From: Pithys albifrons albifrons
Lineage: Eukaryota; Chordata; Aves; Passeriformes; Thamnophilidae
Length of the DNA stretch: 64,000 bases
Assembly: GCF_047495875.1 (NCBI RefSeq)
Contig: NC_092467.1
Span: forward strand, 26,228,066 to 26,292,065
Direction: 5' to 3'
Shown here piece after piece: positions 1 to 14,100 of this stretch; within the stretch, counting starts at the first letter, position 1; every line of letters starts with the position of its first letter. A model generated the notes under the pieces. That model saw nothing but the letters and a program-made list of their open reading frames with translations. It did no database searches and was not told where the DNA came from. The position numbers and the translations under genes are program-made.

Positions 1-702
1 GAACCAGGAACTATTTGACAGCGTGGTGGTCTCTGGTCCACTTCCAATTTCTACCTCAAATCACTTCAGCTTTAAATTTTCCACCAATCTCATCAGTTAA
101 ACACACTATATGTACTAGAAGGAAAGCCACATGAAAAATACACATCCCTCATCATACTCCATGGCATCTCCTCTTACTATCTCGAAACATGTGAGGGGAT
201 TTGGTGCCATCACATGAGATATGGGTCAGTTGTCCGACATGGATCCTTGTCTGATGCAGAAGAATGAGAATGTAAAGCACTCAAACTGCAACTTCTATCA
301 ATCACTGCAGTGCACCAGCAGAATGTGATTTGATACCAAGCCAAGCTGAAACTACACATTTTGATTCCAGAGCACTGAAACATCTCATTGCAATGAATAA
401 TGGTACAATGATAGATTAGTCTGAGAATCCTGAGGAGAATGTTAAATCTGAAAAATTTAAACTTTCAGGGATTCAAAGCATTTTCTTTTTTTGTTATTAT
501 CTCTCAAAAGAGGCATAAATAGGGGTAAAAATTGTCAGAAAAATTTATTGTTATAGCTTTTTCTGTGATATATAGAGGAATGCAACAATTACTGAAGCCA
601 TGTAACAGTTGAAGAAAAGAGATGAGGATGAAACACCATGCCAAACTAAATATTCTGGTAGCCATTATACAGGCGGGCCAGGAAGGAGTTCAGGTGGAAG
701 CT

Positions 703-851
703 GATCATAAAGTGGCTTGGGTTGAAAGAGACCTTAAACACCATCTGGTTCCAACCCCACTGCAGGGACATCTTCCACTAGACCAGGTTGCTCAAAGCTC
801 TGTCCAGTCTCGCCTTGAACACTTCCAGGGATGGGGCATTCACAGCTTTCA
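703..851 (-). mobile_element. CR1 LINE fragment (3' region)
   Basis: The plus strand reads as the reverse complement of the avian CR1 3' region: an aged ATCATAAAGTGGCTTGGGTT stretch, then the familiar CTTCCACTAGACCAGGTTGC and CCTTGAACACTTCCAGGGAT blocks. The element therefore lies on the minus strand. It is short, divergent and lacks any intact coding region. Ends are approximate because I could not align to a consensus. The overlapping short plus-strand ORF at 622-879 is a product of this repeat, not a gene. Confidence 0.85.
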
Positions 852-3447
852 ATCTCCATTGAAAAGATTATACAATTAAGTCAATTTTAATGAGGAAAGA
901 GAATGACTTTTTATCCATGGAGATTTTCAAGTCTTGTCTGTAAAAAGCCCTAAGTAACCAATGCAACACTGAAGTCAGCCCTGCTTTGAGAATGGACTGA
1001 AGACCTCCAGAGGTCTACGCTAAATTCTTTTTGTTTATATTTCTGTGAAAGTCTTAGATAGGAGGGAAGTTTCAATCAATGTTCATACCTCAGTGGGCAC
1101 CAGAGAACCCAGCTGTGGGACAACAGACTTCACAGGCTCACCAAATGATTTACTTTTCTTTCTGCATATTTGCTGCCTCACACAGTTCAGCACCCTTGAG
1201 ATAAAATCCCATAGCAAAAATATACAATGGACAAGAACATATATGAATGGGAAGTAGAGGAGCAAACAGATTTCAATTTCAAGCTTTCATGGCTTAGCAT
1301 AAACAAACATGAAACAATTCATCCTCAGAATATAGAGGTGGGAGGACGGTGCTGACAGTGTCCTCTAGACACACAGGGAGACTGAGAACTAGGGGGCCTG
1401 GAGCAAAGAGAACATTTCAAAAACTGTTTAAAGCCTTAGGAAAGTTTGAAGCAAAGATGAAGCTTGCCCAATTCATTCACTGGGTCTGTAACAACAATTC
1501 TGTTCATATACTGCTATGCTCCATATTGTCAAAAACAAGCCAGCATGATGAAATGTTGCTTTCTTCCTAACAAAAATGACCTTTGAAAATCTAAGTTAAA
1601 ATTCAGAATGGGTGAACAGATTTTGGAAAAATAAGAACAGACTAATAACTTTCTAGAGAGCACCACGGAAATAGCTTCTAAGGAACTCACACTGAGCTAA
1701 GTCTCTTTATGAGACTGCAAAGTCTATTTGAATTTTATATTTTCCTCTCTTTTATTTTTCATAAATTCATCCTCTCCCCACACTCATGCTGATATGGGAG
1801 TAAAACTCAAAATATTCATCTGAGGTGGTGTCCCATTTCTACACCTATTAGCAATAGACAGTGCAGTGATCTTGTAGTGAATATGAAGTGATTAGGGAGA
1901 TATTTTACTTCTGCTACAGACTGTTGTAAACATTCATTTCAGCTGTAAATGGACAAAAGAAGAAAGTTCAGCTTCCCAGCTGCTCTGCCCATTAGCTTGC
2001 TGTGTTCCATAGCAGTAAAGGCAAGGATTGACTGTGTCGGTTCTTGCTCACTGTATCAGCACTTGCAGTGCCTCCCGTGGTACATCTGTTTGGAAGCACT
2101 GCTAACCAAACCAAGGAATACCAGTTCAAATGCCATCCCTGAGCCTCTAAACTACAGCTTCTGATGCGATGAAGCGCCAATTCTTGTTTTCCCAGCCCAT
2201 CCCACAATGTAACCATCCTGATGGGGTTCAGGAATCAGTCTCTTTAGCTATACTCTGCCCTGAGAAGTACTTCAATACTTGGCAGACAAGAAAAGACTTT
2301 AACAGTCCTGTTACCTGGCTTGTTCAAGTTAGGTCTAGGATCTGAGTGGTGTGGCTTCCACTGTAGACCTATTTAGTTATTTGATTTTGGTAGTTAGTGC
2401 TTCCACCTTTGAGTAGTTCAGAAATCAATTCTTGTTCTTGCCTTGAAAAATGCAAAGCACCATTTTCACAGGGCTCATGAAATGGGGATTAATGGAGGCA
2501 TGGAGGGAAAAGAGCAATTCACTACCTTCAGAATCAAACAACTCCTCTACATTGGCTTGACCTAAGTGTCTGTCAAGAAAGTTGTGGTATCTGTCTGAAA
2601 CTCAGAGGGCAGATTTAATAAAGTAAACCAAATGTTGATGGTAGTGAAATGGGTCTCTCTGTCTATGTATGTGCTTGAAAAAGAAAGTGGAAGTAAAAGA
2701 ATTTGAGGATTACAAAATTAAGTGGTTCACCTGAAGTGAAGGCACATGGAAAGAATAGTTTTGTGGCCGGGAAGAGATGAAAATTACTTTCTCCACTTTA
2801 AAAGAGGATTTATTGAAGCCCAGAAGACAAGAACAGAAGCAAAGAAAACAAAACAAAAGAAAACAGCCCAGAAGAGCTCTGAAAATCCAATCTCTCCCAT
2901 CAGGCTCTGCAAAATGGATAACCTATGCGTGGTATGATTGAATTTCTCTGTTTCATCACCCTAGTGGAAGCATCTTGTATGAAACTCTGGTTTATGAATC
3001 GAGTTTTGAGAGGGACCTGGGAGAGCAGGAGTTATACCAATCTAATCAGGATGTGGCAAACACATGCATCAAAATGTTGCATTGTCAAGATCCAGAAGCC
3101 ACTTAATTGCAGAAGGTTTTAAAGTTGAGAAAGCAGTCTTGGCATCAGGATTAGAAATGATGAGAAGGAAGATGAAAAGCCAGGTGGCGGAAGATAGCCA
3201 AGAATTTTTTTTCCTTTTCAAAAATTAGGCCATGTCCCTACATGGTTTCTGATTAATGTCTTATACAAACTTTTGTGTTATTCAAATGAAGGACACAGTT
3301 GCCTTCTTCCACTTATTCCACCTATTTTCTAAACATGGAATGAAAGATACATGAATCAAAGTAAATAACACCATAAACCCCTATAGGTTAAAACATCACA
3401 CGACATTCTGAGCAAAATATCCAACAAAGCAGATTAAATACAAAAAT

Positions 3448-3500
3448 AACATGCTAATGTCATTGCCAGAGAGCAAAGAAACATGCTAATGCCAATGCCA
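3448..3500. repeat. Two 21-bp direct repeats, 32-bp period
   Basis: AACATGCTAATGTCATTGCC plus A (3448-3468) and AACATGCTAATGCCAATGCC plus A (3480-3500) match at 19 of 21 positions. The intervening 11 bases are not obviously part of the unit. No third copy follows. Confidence 0.85.
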
Positions 3501-4647
3501 CAGGATAGGAAGCAAGATTCATGAGATTGATTTGTGATGGCCCTTAAACAAAAGCAGTGCACAAAAATAGCCCACGATTATCGATAACATGTGATCAAAT
3601 CAGAAAGTATGTGAATTTAATAGAGATGGCATCAAATGCTCCTTTCAAAAGAAAAAAACCATCACAATCACTTTGTATTTGCCTGGTCTCAGCTTGCATT
3701 TCCTATTTAAATACTGAAGATAGTTTCATAGGATAAGTACAGATTAGCAAAATATTCAAGGTGATTGAATGGATTAGCAATATTGTTTAGCACAATGCAA
3801 GGTGATAGAAAAACCCTCAGAAAAGAAAGATCTGCTATCTGGACAGCCACTTGAAATTATGCAGCTCACAGGTTGAATTCTTACGTTTTTGTAACATCAA
3901 GTGCCACAGTGGATGCCTGAAAACAGTTCCAACTAAAGAGTGAGATGTAAAGCTGGGGATCTTGAGCAACAGGTGGAACAAAAATTCCTAAGTAAACTGC
4001 TATCTTGTTTGTCACACAAACAGAAAATCCATATGTTAGTGCCAGAGGCAAAAAGAACATGTTCAAGAAAACAGCACCAAAAAATCCCAAACCCTGCAGA
4101 AACATTTGTCTATAGGAGAGGGGCAGAAAAGAAAAAAAAAGGAGTTTAAAAGCATCTATAAAAGTAAAAATGTAAAAAACACATTAGAAGGAATTAACTG
4201 TGCACTAAATGCCAGCCAGGTAGGACGCATAAATCATAAATGCTTGTCACCCTCACTACCTTGGCAATTGTAATCATGACCAGCAGCTTGGCCTGCTTGC
4301 TTTCCCCACCCTTGTAGAGATCCACACTGTAGTTAAGAGATGTACTAATGTCTTATGTTCCCCTTAGGTCCCAAGGATGCAATACCTGATGAAGCAGATA
4401 AACTGTTTCATGCTGTGACACGGATATTTGGTTTATTTCTAGTTATCCAGTGTTAATAGACTGAAGCTCAGGTCAAACTGTGAACAAATCCACATAACCT
4501 GTAATTAGGGATGAAGGTTTGGCATTCAGACATTAAAATTCTACACATTTTTCCTTTGGTTTCCAGAACCAAGGGCTTTGTACTTCAAGAGCGAAGTCAA
4601 ATTCCCTAAAATTCAGACATCTATGGTTTGCTTTTCACTGAGGTTCT

Positions 4648-4816
4648 CAGAGCATTTCACAAACATTAATGAAATGTCCTCCAATGGTTCAGTGAGGCAG
4701 GTGCACAGCATTAGTCTCACTTTGCAACTAAGACTGAGGAGAAGAGGGGATTGAGTGAATCATCCAAGATCATTCTGCTCTTGTCTGACAGAGTCATAAA
4801 TAGAATTCAGGACTCT
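4648..4816 (+). mobile_element. Probable MIR-type ancient SINE relic
   Basis: The stretch follows the order of a MIR core: AGCATTTCACAAACATTAAT, then GTGAGGCAGGTGC, a variant of the 'cattttacagatgaggaaactgaggc' block (TCTCACTTTGCAACTAAGAC followed by TGAGGAGAAG), a degenerate version of 'ttgcccaaggtcacacagct' (ATCCAAGATCATTCTGCTC), and GAATTCAGGACTCTAC. Order and spacing agree along about 170 bases, but identity is low, as expected for a relic over 100 million years old. The call is from memory of the MIR consensus. It could instead be a related amniote core-SINE. Confidence 0.5.
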
Positions 4817-7254
4817 ACGAAAAGGAAATAAATCACCTCCCTCTTTGGAAGAAGCAGCAAAATATTTGTTTAATTTTGACTGCATGCATCCTTGCATGCC
4901 TCTGGGTTACAGCCAGGAAAGGAAATATCGTTCTGAGCAAGGTCATTCCAACAGCAAGTCCAGGCAGACCTTCAGCCATAAGGAATGTGTGCAAACCCCA
5001 TGTATCCTCACACAAATTTAATTTGAATGGGTAAGATCCAAGATACTGGTGTAAGAATTCTAGATATCTCAATGAGCCTTATTTATCTGAAATGAATCCA
5101 GGTCCAAATTTCCTCATGTTTTCTTACAGATAATTATGAAGGGAGAAATAAGCAACAAATGACTTTGACCAAGTGGACACGGGTTGTCAGCTTAGCAAAG
5201 TTATTTTCAGACACAAAAACCCCCAAACTTTTCCTAGACTGGGATAGGCAACTTTAGCCAAGCTAAGAAAAAATTGTGTTGATGCTCCCTCCAGTGTAAC
5301 AAGGTGCTAAACTGGTATGTGTGGGGAGGAAAATGAATAAACTCAAAAAGCCCTTCTTGCCCAAAGCACAACAGGTACCTCCCCACTCTGCAGAATGCAA
5401 TATTTGACCTTAACTGAAAAACAATATATTATTTGGGCTAAAAAAGCTGTTTGCTTTTTACTTCCCTTGACAGTTTTGACAAGATGACTATCAGATAGAG
5501 GTTCAGGGAAGATGTAAAGCAGAAAAGAGGCCAATTACCAAACTTTTTACTCTTTCAGAAATACATGAAACTGCTTTCTAGTACTGATCAATACAGAAGC
5601 ATATCATGGTAAACTGAAAGGTGGGTTACCTCAGGCAACAAGCACAATAATTGGGAGAATTCTCAAAAAACCCCACAACCTGCTCTCTCCAAATTTGTGT
5701 TCATACCTTCCCTCACCCAGTTAAGTCAGGACTTCAACTTGCCAACACCATTATTTTCTGCACTGGCACTAAACATGCTCCATGGCCACTGTTGGGGCCA
5801 TAGTTCTCAGCAAACTAGGATCATTAATTTGGGTCACAGCTTGACAAACTGGAAACAAAAAACCCCAAACACTGCAAAACCCCAAAGTCCTACTGCAAAC
5901 AGAGAACATTGGGCTTTTATCAATCCTCTCTTTAAAAAAGGGACAAAATCTGACATCACAAAAATCTCTTTAGCCCTGTTTGATTCTTTCTCCACTGTGC
6001 CATGCTGCTTGCTCTCATGTTTGAGAAGATGACAAAAACTTTAGAAAAGAAACTTTCAAACTGAAAATATTAAAAGGGGTACTACACAGAGCAATAGACA
6101 GCCCTAGCCAAAAGGGAAGGTACACACTACATAAGGTTTGACACTCGTGGGCAGAGATGGGGTGAAAGGGAATGGTGCAAAAATGAAAAATGACAGTAAG
6201 AGTTGAATTCACATTGCAAGGGGATGGGGTCAGGGGGGAGATGTATAAAAGCAGTAGGTCAGTTATCAATATAAGAATCTAAGGACTGCGGAGACTAAAA
6301 TATAAGGGAGTGGTGAAAAGCAGAGCGAGAATAAATAGGGTAAAGTCAGAAGGGAGGAGGAACTGGGCACACACCTGGCCAGAAAAAGCAGAGAGTACCT
6401 ACCCAGGAGACAGACATTCAGAGTTCACAGAAGTTCAGGGCATGAAAGCAATCACAAAGTTTGGTTTCTAGACCTATTTCCAGGGACAAATGTGACAAAC
6501 AGATAAAGCTGTGTTTGAAAATACCTCAAAATTAAAAGAAAGATAAAGCCACAGATTAAAAAAAACCCAACAATGAAACAAAACCAAACCAACCAAACAC
6601 ACAACATAATTAACACATTACTGAACACGTATTACTGCCAGCATAGGGAACTTGCTCAGCACAAACAAGATACTAAATAGACTGTTGGTTTAGTCCTCCA
6701 CAGCAGTTCTCATGTTCTTAAACACTTCAGTGTTAATAAGCAATCAGAGTGACCATTCACGTATGGTTACTGAGCCAGAATTAGAGTCTAGTTAGTGACA
6801 GCTACATCTGGTATTATTATACTTTCTAAGAAGAATAAATAAATAAAAAAATCAAGCAGACCAAAACCACAGTCAGTGTAAATTGGTACAACTGTTGATA
6901 ATTGTGTGCATGGATATCCCTAAATTTATGGCAGCTGGAGATCAGACCTCCTGACTCATGTTAAACAGCTTAAGAAAGGCAGGATAAAGCCCAGCCCCAA
7001 GTTAACAGGGTTACAGGAATGTGTCCATATGGCAGCTTAGCCCACTTACTGTGGATGATTTAAATCACTTCCTGGGAATGTCCTACTGACCACAGACAGC
7101 TCTAAGCTACCAGTCTAGAATAAATGACTCAATTTTAGATGGCACAGAGCTAAACAAAAGTCCTCTAACTTGGATACTATTCAAAAAAAGGTATTTAAAG
7201 TGTAGGTGGTGTTATACCTACTAAGCAAAGTCCAGAATCTATAGGGCAAGATCT

Positions 7255-7282
7255 GACAACATGAAGACAACATGAAGACAAT
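7255..7282. repeat. 11-bp tandem repeat, about 2.5 copies
   Basis: The unit GACAACATGAA occurs twice exactly (7255-7265, 7266-7276) and is followed by a partial third unit beginning GACAA. It is a minor tandem duplication. Confidence 0.85.
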
Positions 7283-10094
7283 AATCCCCTAATCAGGTAC
7301 ATAAAATCCTTCAGGCTTTTCAAAATACTGAAACCCCAAGGAAAACTTTGTCCTCAGCTAATTTCAAGTCAAGTTTTACAACCCAATGAGGTGCACAGGT
7401 TTTTTTACTGCTTTTTCTGAGTGGAGCATCCAAACCTTTGAAATTTTCTCATGGCTCATTTGTAGGCATCTCACTGTATCCCAGTGAGAGTGGATGAGAG
7501 GGATAATTGAAAATGGGACACATGGGCATCAAAACAAGCAAAATGAACCCCCTCCTTTCTTTTTTTTTCTTCTGGTTCATGCTTCTAAATGAAATCCCAG
7601 GCTGCCTTCCAACTGCTGCTCAGAACTGTCACAGAGAAGAAACACGTAGAGAGCACTAAAATGACTGACCTATTTCCATCCTTGGTGCTGTAGTATATAA
7701 ATCCTTTGTTCTGAATTCTATACACATACATGCACATGTGCACAGCAATTTTCCTGTATACTTCCATGAGACACTATATCCAAAGTCTAACCTCAGCTCC
7801 TAAAGGAGCTCTCTGTTTCTTCCTGAACAGCTGTTAACCCCATGGCCTCAGTGCCCTCCATAATTAGGTTAACTTTTGGGAGTCTACCCCTTCGGGAAGA
7901 CAAGAGCAGCTTTGGCTCACTGACCCATCTTCTCTTGTATCAGTTCTTTTCTCCACTGGATACTGCTCTATATCCAAGAAATTTGTCTACAAGGATACTT
8001 TCATCTCTCTTAAAATTCAAAGCATCTCTGCATAGTGAATAAATCTAAAAAAAGCACATTAATAGCTGTAATTCACATGCACAGCAAAAGACCACTGAAA
8101 AAGAACCCAAGTGGCAGTGCCTTCCTACAGGTTTTGTATAAGAGGAACCCCTGGCCAGCAGGGTGCCAAGTACTGCAAAATGCAGTTACATTTTGGAGAG
8201 CAGAGCATGCTCCTGTAGGGGATTTTTAGACACCTATGCAGAACAGGACTAAAAAACTAGACTTCAAGGAGCCCTAAAAATTATGATGAACAGGACACTC
8301 ACATACTCCGAAAAATCAGGGGAGACACTTAACTTATCCAGGTTGACTTTTTAAACAACAGACCATCTGATGACACCAAGTTTCTACAGTCGCTCCTCCA
8401 ATGGAAGAAAAAGTTTGGTCTTCACCTGGAGGCCTCATGACGTGACAATACACTACTTGCCTTGGCACCTTGTTTCCCCATTTGAAACATTTATGTTATT
8501 TGAAACTTTCCATCTCCAAATATTTTTGTACCTCTGACTAAACATGTGTATGATAGGGGTGTCAGCTTCATATATTTAACAGAATTATCTCCTTTATCTT
8601 GCACTCCAAGATATGTTTTCCAGGCCTTAGATATTTGCTTCTCTTTCCCATGCTCCCATTTTAAGCCTCCCAAAGCAGAGCCAGTGCAGTGAGGTGTATT
8701 ATGTAGCTGAGAGCCCAGGACTAGCCCAGTGGCCCAGGTGAGGTTTTTCAGTATCTCAGCAGAGCCCACATATGTACAAGCTTTCTTGAAGCTCAGGAGG
8801 ATGTTACATAAACCCAGCACCATAAAAGGTGTCTAACACTCACTCCACTCAGTATTTACATATGGAACACGGGCAAACACAGCAGTAGCAATGGCACATC
8901 AGCCTGGTGTAAGAAACCAGCACACAAATCACCCCCAACACAGGCCAATGAGCAAGGAAAGAGAGAAGGCTCCTCACCTCCTTAGTCATACTCAGAGCAG
9001 ATTTGGCTCTTACACTCTGGCTCTGCTTATGCCCAGGCAAAAACCAGAATATAAATGTCATTATGGTTCTGCTCCTCACAGTCATTCCCCAAACTCTCCT
9101 GAACTCTGTCTCCTCCCAAGTCAAGGGTTGCCACAGATTTTCTCACTAATGACAATCTTCTGTGATTTCTGACTGAGCTCACACTTGGCATGTGCTCTGG
9201 GTGGTCGGATATCAGGTCCTGTCTGCCAGTCATAAGGTAACTAACCCTTAGTTTCTTCTTAGCAGGTTCTCCCACGACATGTTGCTGGAATCACTGGGAA
9301 TTAGGCAGAGGTTACCTTTAAAAATATGTCCCAGTGTAGCTGCAGTCCAGGTACTCAAATTAAAGTGTCATTGGTTGAAAGGTAATTAAAATGCCAAAAT
9401 CAGTATGAGAATTTGCACTAAGTCCTCTCTCAGGACTACCCCATGGCTCATGATTCAATTAGGTATTGCAGCACTAAAGCCAGACCTTCACTCCTAATCT
9501 CTGGGCAGAGGATTCAGTATTCTAAAGAGATGAAAAAAGGAAATGACAGCACCTTTTTCTTCATGTTTGGGTCTATATTCTGAAGGCCTGTTCTCCAGCT
9601 TTTTCAGGAGATTAGAAGACTGAGACTCCTGCACACTGTAGTTACAGAGGTGTGTTACACAGGCAAATGTCCATTTAATTATACCCTCTCTGAAGGATTG
9701 TTTCTTTTTTTTAATTTTAATTCAGGAGTTCTAAAAACACCTCGAACCACATTGATCTTTTAGGACAACTAGAAACAGACTTTAGTAGAACCTTAAGACA
9801 TGCAGATGTTATGTCCCATGTTATTACATATCTAGTAATTTCTTCCAGAGACAAACAGGATCTTATTTAGCATGGCATCAACTGCTTCAAGAAATACATC
9901 TTCCTGTAGAACTATATGGACTTATGTGCCAAAGAAGAACTACAGAGCTGGTTGCAGAAATCTGCCCTTTACCAGAAAGCTCTTTGCTGCTGTTCTGGGT
10001 TATTTTAATTGATAATCCACAAAAAAGTCTTATTTGTTAAACAAAATTTTAGACAAAAAGAAACACTTTACATGATAAATGCTAAATATTTCTG

Positions 10095-10232
10095 CCTTTT
10101 TCTTTTTGCTTCTTTTTTTTTTCCAACAAACATGTCTAGGATCTCAGGATTCCAGGCTCTTCTTGGAAGAATTATAACACTCCCAAGAGAAAAGGAGGGG
10201 AAAAAAAAGAAAAAAAAAGGAAAATAAAAGAA
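10095..10232. repeat. Polypyrimidine tract paired with polypurine tract
   Basis: A nearly pure pyrimidine run (10095-10124) is followed about 60 bp later by an uninterrupted 40-base purine run (10185-10224) that continues with one T to 10232. The two are roughly complementary and could pair as a hairpin or form triplex DNA. On the gene strand the later tract reads as a long CT-rich run. Confidence 0.7.
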
Positions 10233-11159
10233 GACCAAACAAGAGAGTACAGCAAGGCATAATTGTGTGCTGCAGCTGAACACCCTCCTCCAAATTCCAT
10301 TCCTCATATGTTGTGTGTCCTGAGATGCCCCATCCTGCCCCAAACCAGATCCTTAGCTAACAGGACAGAGGCAGCTGCTCTGGTCCCAACATCGGTGCAT
10401 TTATGCCTGCAGGCAACCCCCTGGGAAATTTTACTTGCATCTGGTTTAGGCCCTCTTGTCCTCTTAGACTCACTCATGCAAAACAAGATCCGGTGACAGT
10501 GGCTGTGGGAGATCAGAAATGCCAAACAAGCCACCAATACATTTGCATCAGAATGGAAACAAGGAATAAAACAGGAATCAGAAGAGAAAACTTCATACAT
10601 GTAAAAGTTTGCCTCCCCCTCTGTTTAATTCACAACACAAATAACTGCAGAGCTTTTCCTTTGCATCAGTGGGGAGCTACACTTAAAATTCTAAAGCCAA
10701 AAATTTCAAGACTATTTCACTGTCTGATTTGAGAGGTGCTATAGAAGGACTCGTAATATTAAGAACTGCTAAGCACTCTTCATCTGGACTCCAGAAACCT
10801 TTGACATATCTCAGGGTCAGCAAGCAAAACTCCAGCACCTGAGAACCAGGAACTGCTTATGAAAACCACAAGCCCCCAAATCCAGAGCAGACCTAAGGCT
10901 TTCCTCCAGAGTAGAACAGGACTGTCCAGCCAGGTGCCTGTGCACCATCTGGCTCCAGCAGGATGGAGTGACAAAGGCACAGGAGAACGTGAGGAGCACA
11001 GAACTAATGTCCAGACTCCATCTCCCTTGCTCTTTTCTGAAAGTCCCCACTAAGAGATACGAGATGGTATGAAACAGCTCTTGCTATCAACCAGTTACAT
11101 TAAAGCAATTCCAATCATGTAAATCACCACTTAGCATTTTTGCTGTATTTTATAAGTTT

Positions 11160-11186
11160 ATTGTTGTTGTTGGCAACAACAGCAAT
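11160..11186. repeat. Near-perfect inverted repeat, 13-bp arms
   Basis: ATTGTTGTTGTTG, a single G, then CAACAACAGCAAT. The 13-base arms pair with one T-G mismatch. The centre GTTGTTGGCAACAAC contains a GGCAAC half site like that of RFX X-boxes. The arms are partly built from a GTT/AAC trinucleotide repeat, which may be its origin. Confidence 0.8.
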
Positions 11187-14100
11187 TACTAATTCTAATT
11201 AGCAGGACAAGTTCTTCAGTTATATAGAAGAATGAACACATACACAGGGAGAAATTTGGGTGGTCACTTAAATTAAATTGACCAAAGACAAAATACTCTG
11301 TTCCTGACCAAACTCAGTATCCCCTTTCACTTTGACCACTGGTCAAAGGCACATTGAGACCATGTAAGAGCTCAGAGTTTAATACAATTTGTGTCCCAGG
11401 ATATAGGAAAATATAGTATTGTTTCCAAGACTAAATAAAAGAGATGTGGATTGAGAGATCCATTTATAAAGAATGTGACTACATTTTTTACTTCGTTCAT
11501 GCCAGCACTTAGTCATGGCCTGCTTCCAACTAAAATAGCTATTCCAAACTCCATGTATCAGCCTTTTATTTTAGAGGTTAGAGATTGTATCTTTACAATA
11601 AAAAAATCCTTTTTTTCCATGTTTGACCTTAAATAAAGAACCGTACCTATAATAAACTTAAATGCCACTGAAGAACATGCAGGTACAAACCATTTCTGCT
11701 CATGCCAGCAATGTTCAAATGGTCAAAGCTGACTTTCCTCCTGCAGACCTGGAACAGCTATAGGGCTTACACAGCTTCAGCCCAACAGCTTCTGCGTGAG
11801 GCTGTCAGAGACACATCAGGAAAAGTTAACTGGATTTTCTCAGCAAGTATGACATTTTATTTTGTGATGTTTCTTCCTTACCCTATTAGGCTTACAAGAT
11901 ACCAAACTGCAAACCCCTCTGCATTGCAGAGTTGAAAGAAGAAACATTTAGCTTCCACTGATTCTAATGGACTTTGTCATTTGAAAGGAAAAAATTCTCT
12001 CCAGAACTCATAGAATACTTTATTTAGATGGAATGGCTTAGTTTATCTGCACTGTGTCAAAGTTTTCCAGTCAAACAAGCCTTTAATTCTGAGAGACCAA
12101 GAAATCATTTGGTATATGGGCTTCTTGCAAAAGAAACCTATCAGTGCTATACAATAGTTTGAAAATAATGAATTTTCAATCCAGAAAGAGGCTACTGTAA
12201 ATCATCTTTGCTGATCTACCATTCACACACAAAGATCTCCTATGAAGCTCTTTCCACTAACAAAAAAATGAACTACTACCGCTCCAAAAAAAAAGGCAAC
12301 TAAAAAATTTTCAAAAGACAACTAACAAGAACCCAAACAGATATTTTAAGAAAATACTTTGATTTCAAACAAAAAATCAATTCACCAGGGAAAATATACC
12401 ACAATCTTTAACCATCACCTCAAGGACTCGAATCTTCATTTCTTGAACACCTGTGTCAAGACATTCAGGTCTTCTATATCCACCCCCTATTATACTTTAA
12501 AGTAACCTTTCTGTTACTCCACATTAGTATGTTCTTTATGTATGTACTCAGACTCAGATCACAAGCCAGTGGGTCTCCACTCACAGTCTCAGGTCCATGT
12601 CATTCGTTGCTTTGCCTGCTGTCTGCTAATCTAAGCAAATGAAGCTCCAGGGCTTTCTAGTCATATGACAATTTGTCTAAAATTCTTCTCTTCTTGTTCT
12701 TCAGAATGGGACGAACCTGTGCCAAACACACCTGTTTACACACCTATAGACTGCACTTGTCCAACTGGCTCTTTGAAAATTTGAATTACTGAATATACCA
12801 GGTAATAAAAAATAATTTGAGAAAGGTACAAGACAGAAAGAGCAAACTGAGTGATGACATGGAGACACTGACTCAACCCTTAAGGATTCTTAGAAACAGA
12901 ATCTTTTTTTTCCTTTTTCAGACAGGAAGCAGAAATAAAAGTCTGAAATATACTAATTCTTCAAAATATTCTGGCTGTCTGGATCAAGAAATCTGTGGTT
13001 GTCTCCTCCTCCAGTTTCAAGCAGAAAAAGAACTTGACTCATTTCTTCTAAGGTAGCAGTCATTTGACTTCCATGGGAATTTATGAATCCTCGGTTGTGT
13101 TGTTACTGTTAACAGGAGCTGACAGTTAAATGCATTTCATTAACAGAAACTAGAATGAGAATGACAAAACTTTAGCAGATCAGACTTGTAATTGAAAAGG
13201 TGACCAATGTAAGGAAAAATAACTGTCTGCCAGGATTGCAGCTGCCTCTCAGCCATACTGATAACAGCATATCTCCCTGTGAACTGTCGTTCTTTTACAC
13301 TAGTTAGCAAAGCATCAGCAAGATGGAGATGTCAAGAGCAAACCCATGCTGGCATCAGTTCCTCCTTGCACGTCAAGAGCAGGAGTAAAAGTAAACCCTA
13401 ATGGAAGAATTAAAAACAAAGAAGATTTTAACAGCTGAAAATGTACAGAAGATTAGCAAAGGAACTGTAAAAGTAAAGCAAGTTGACTGGCAGTTTGTCA
13501 ATTGATTTTTTTCAGTCTTGGAAGAGCAGCAAGAAGATCTATCCAAGGACGACTGCTGGGGTGCAAAACTTGCTGGGATTGCTTGCATGGAATAGATATT
13601 CTCACTGTGCAGCTTCCTCACTTGCAAGCACTGCCAAAAGATTGACTGGGCCTTGAACATCTGTGGATTTCAAAATCTACTGAATAAACCTACCTCCAGA
13701 TGCACAAAATGACAAATTCATCCAGATTAAAACAATGGGTAGAACCATAATACTGTTCAGCTGCAACAGAATAACAAAAATCCTGGTGCTAAAGTGTAAA
13801 TGCTGCTTGAACTGGGAGCTGAGTAGAGCTCTGCAGTTTTGTGCAAGGAGTAAAGAATAGGAGAACAGAAGAAAATCTAAAAGTAATCTGTTCTGAAGAC
13901 ACCCACCTTTTGGGTCAACCATCCTTAGCAGATGTATTTTGTCACTGAAAGCTCCTTCCCTGGGTTCACCAAATTTAGAGTAGTCCTACTCTCAGTTGAT
14001 ATACGAAGGTTATTCAGCCTGATTGTATAGTTTGCTATTGTGTTCCCTGCCACCAACCAGAGAGGGGAAAAAGCATAAAAAAGGAAAAAACCTACCACTA

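Noticed and set aside
622..879. 85-codon plus-strand ORF.
   Set aside because: It is a chance frame through the antisense of a CR1 3' region.
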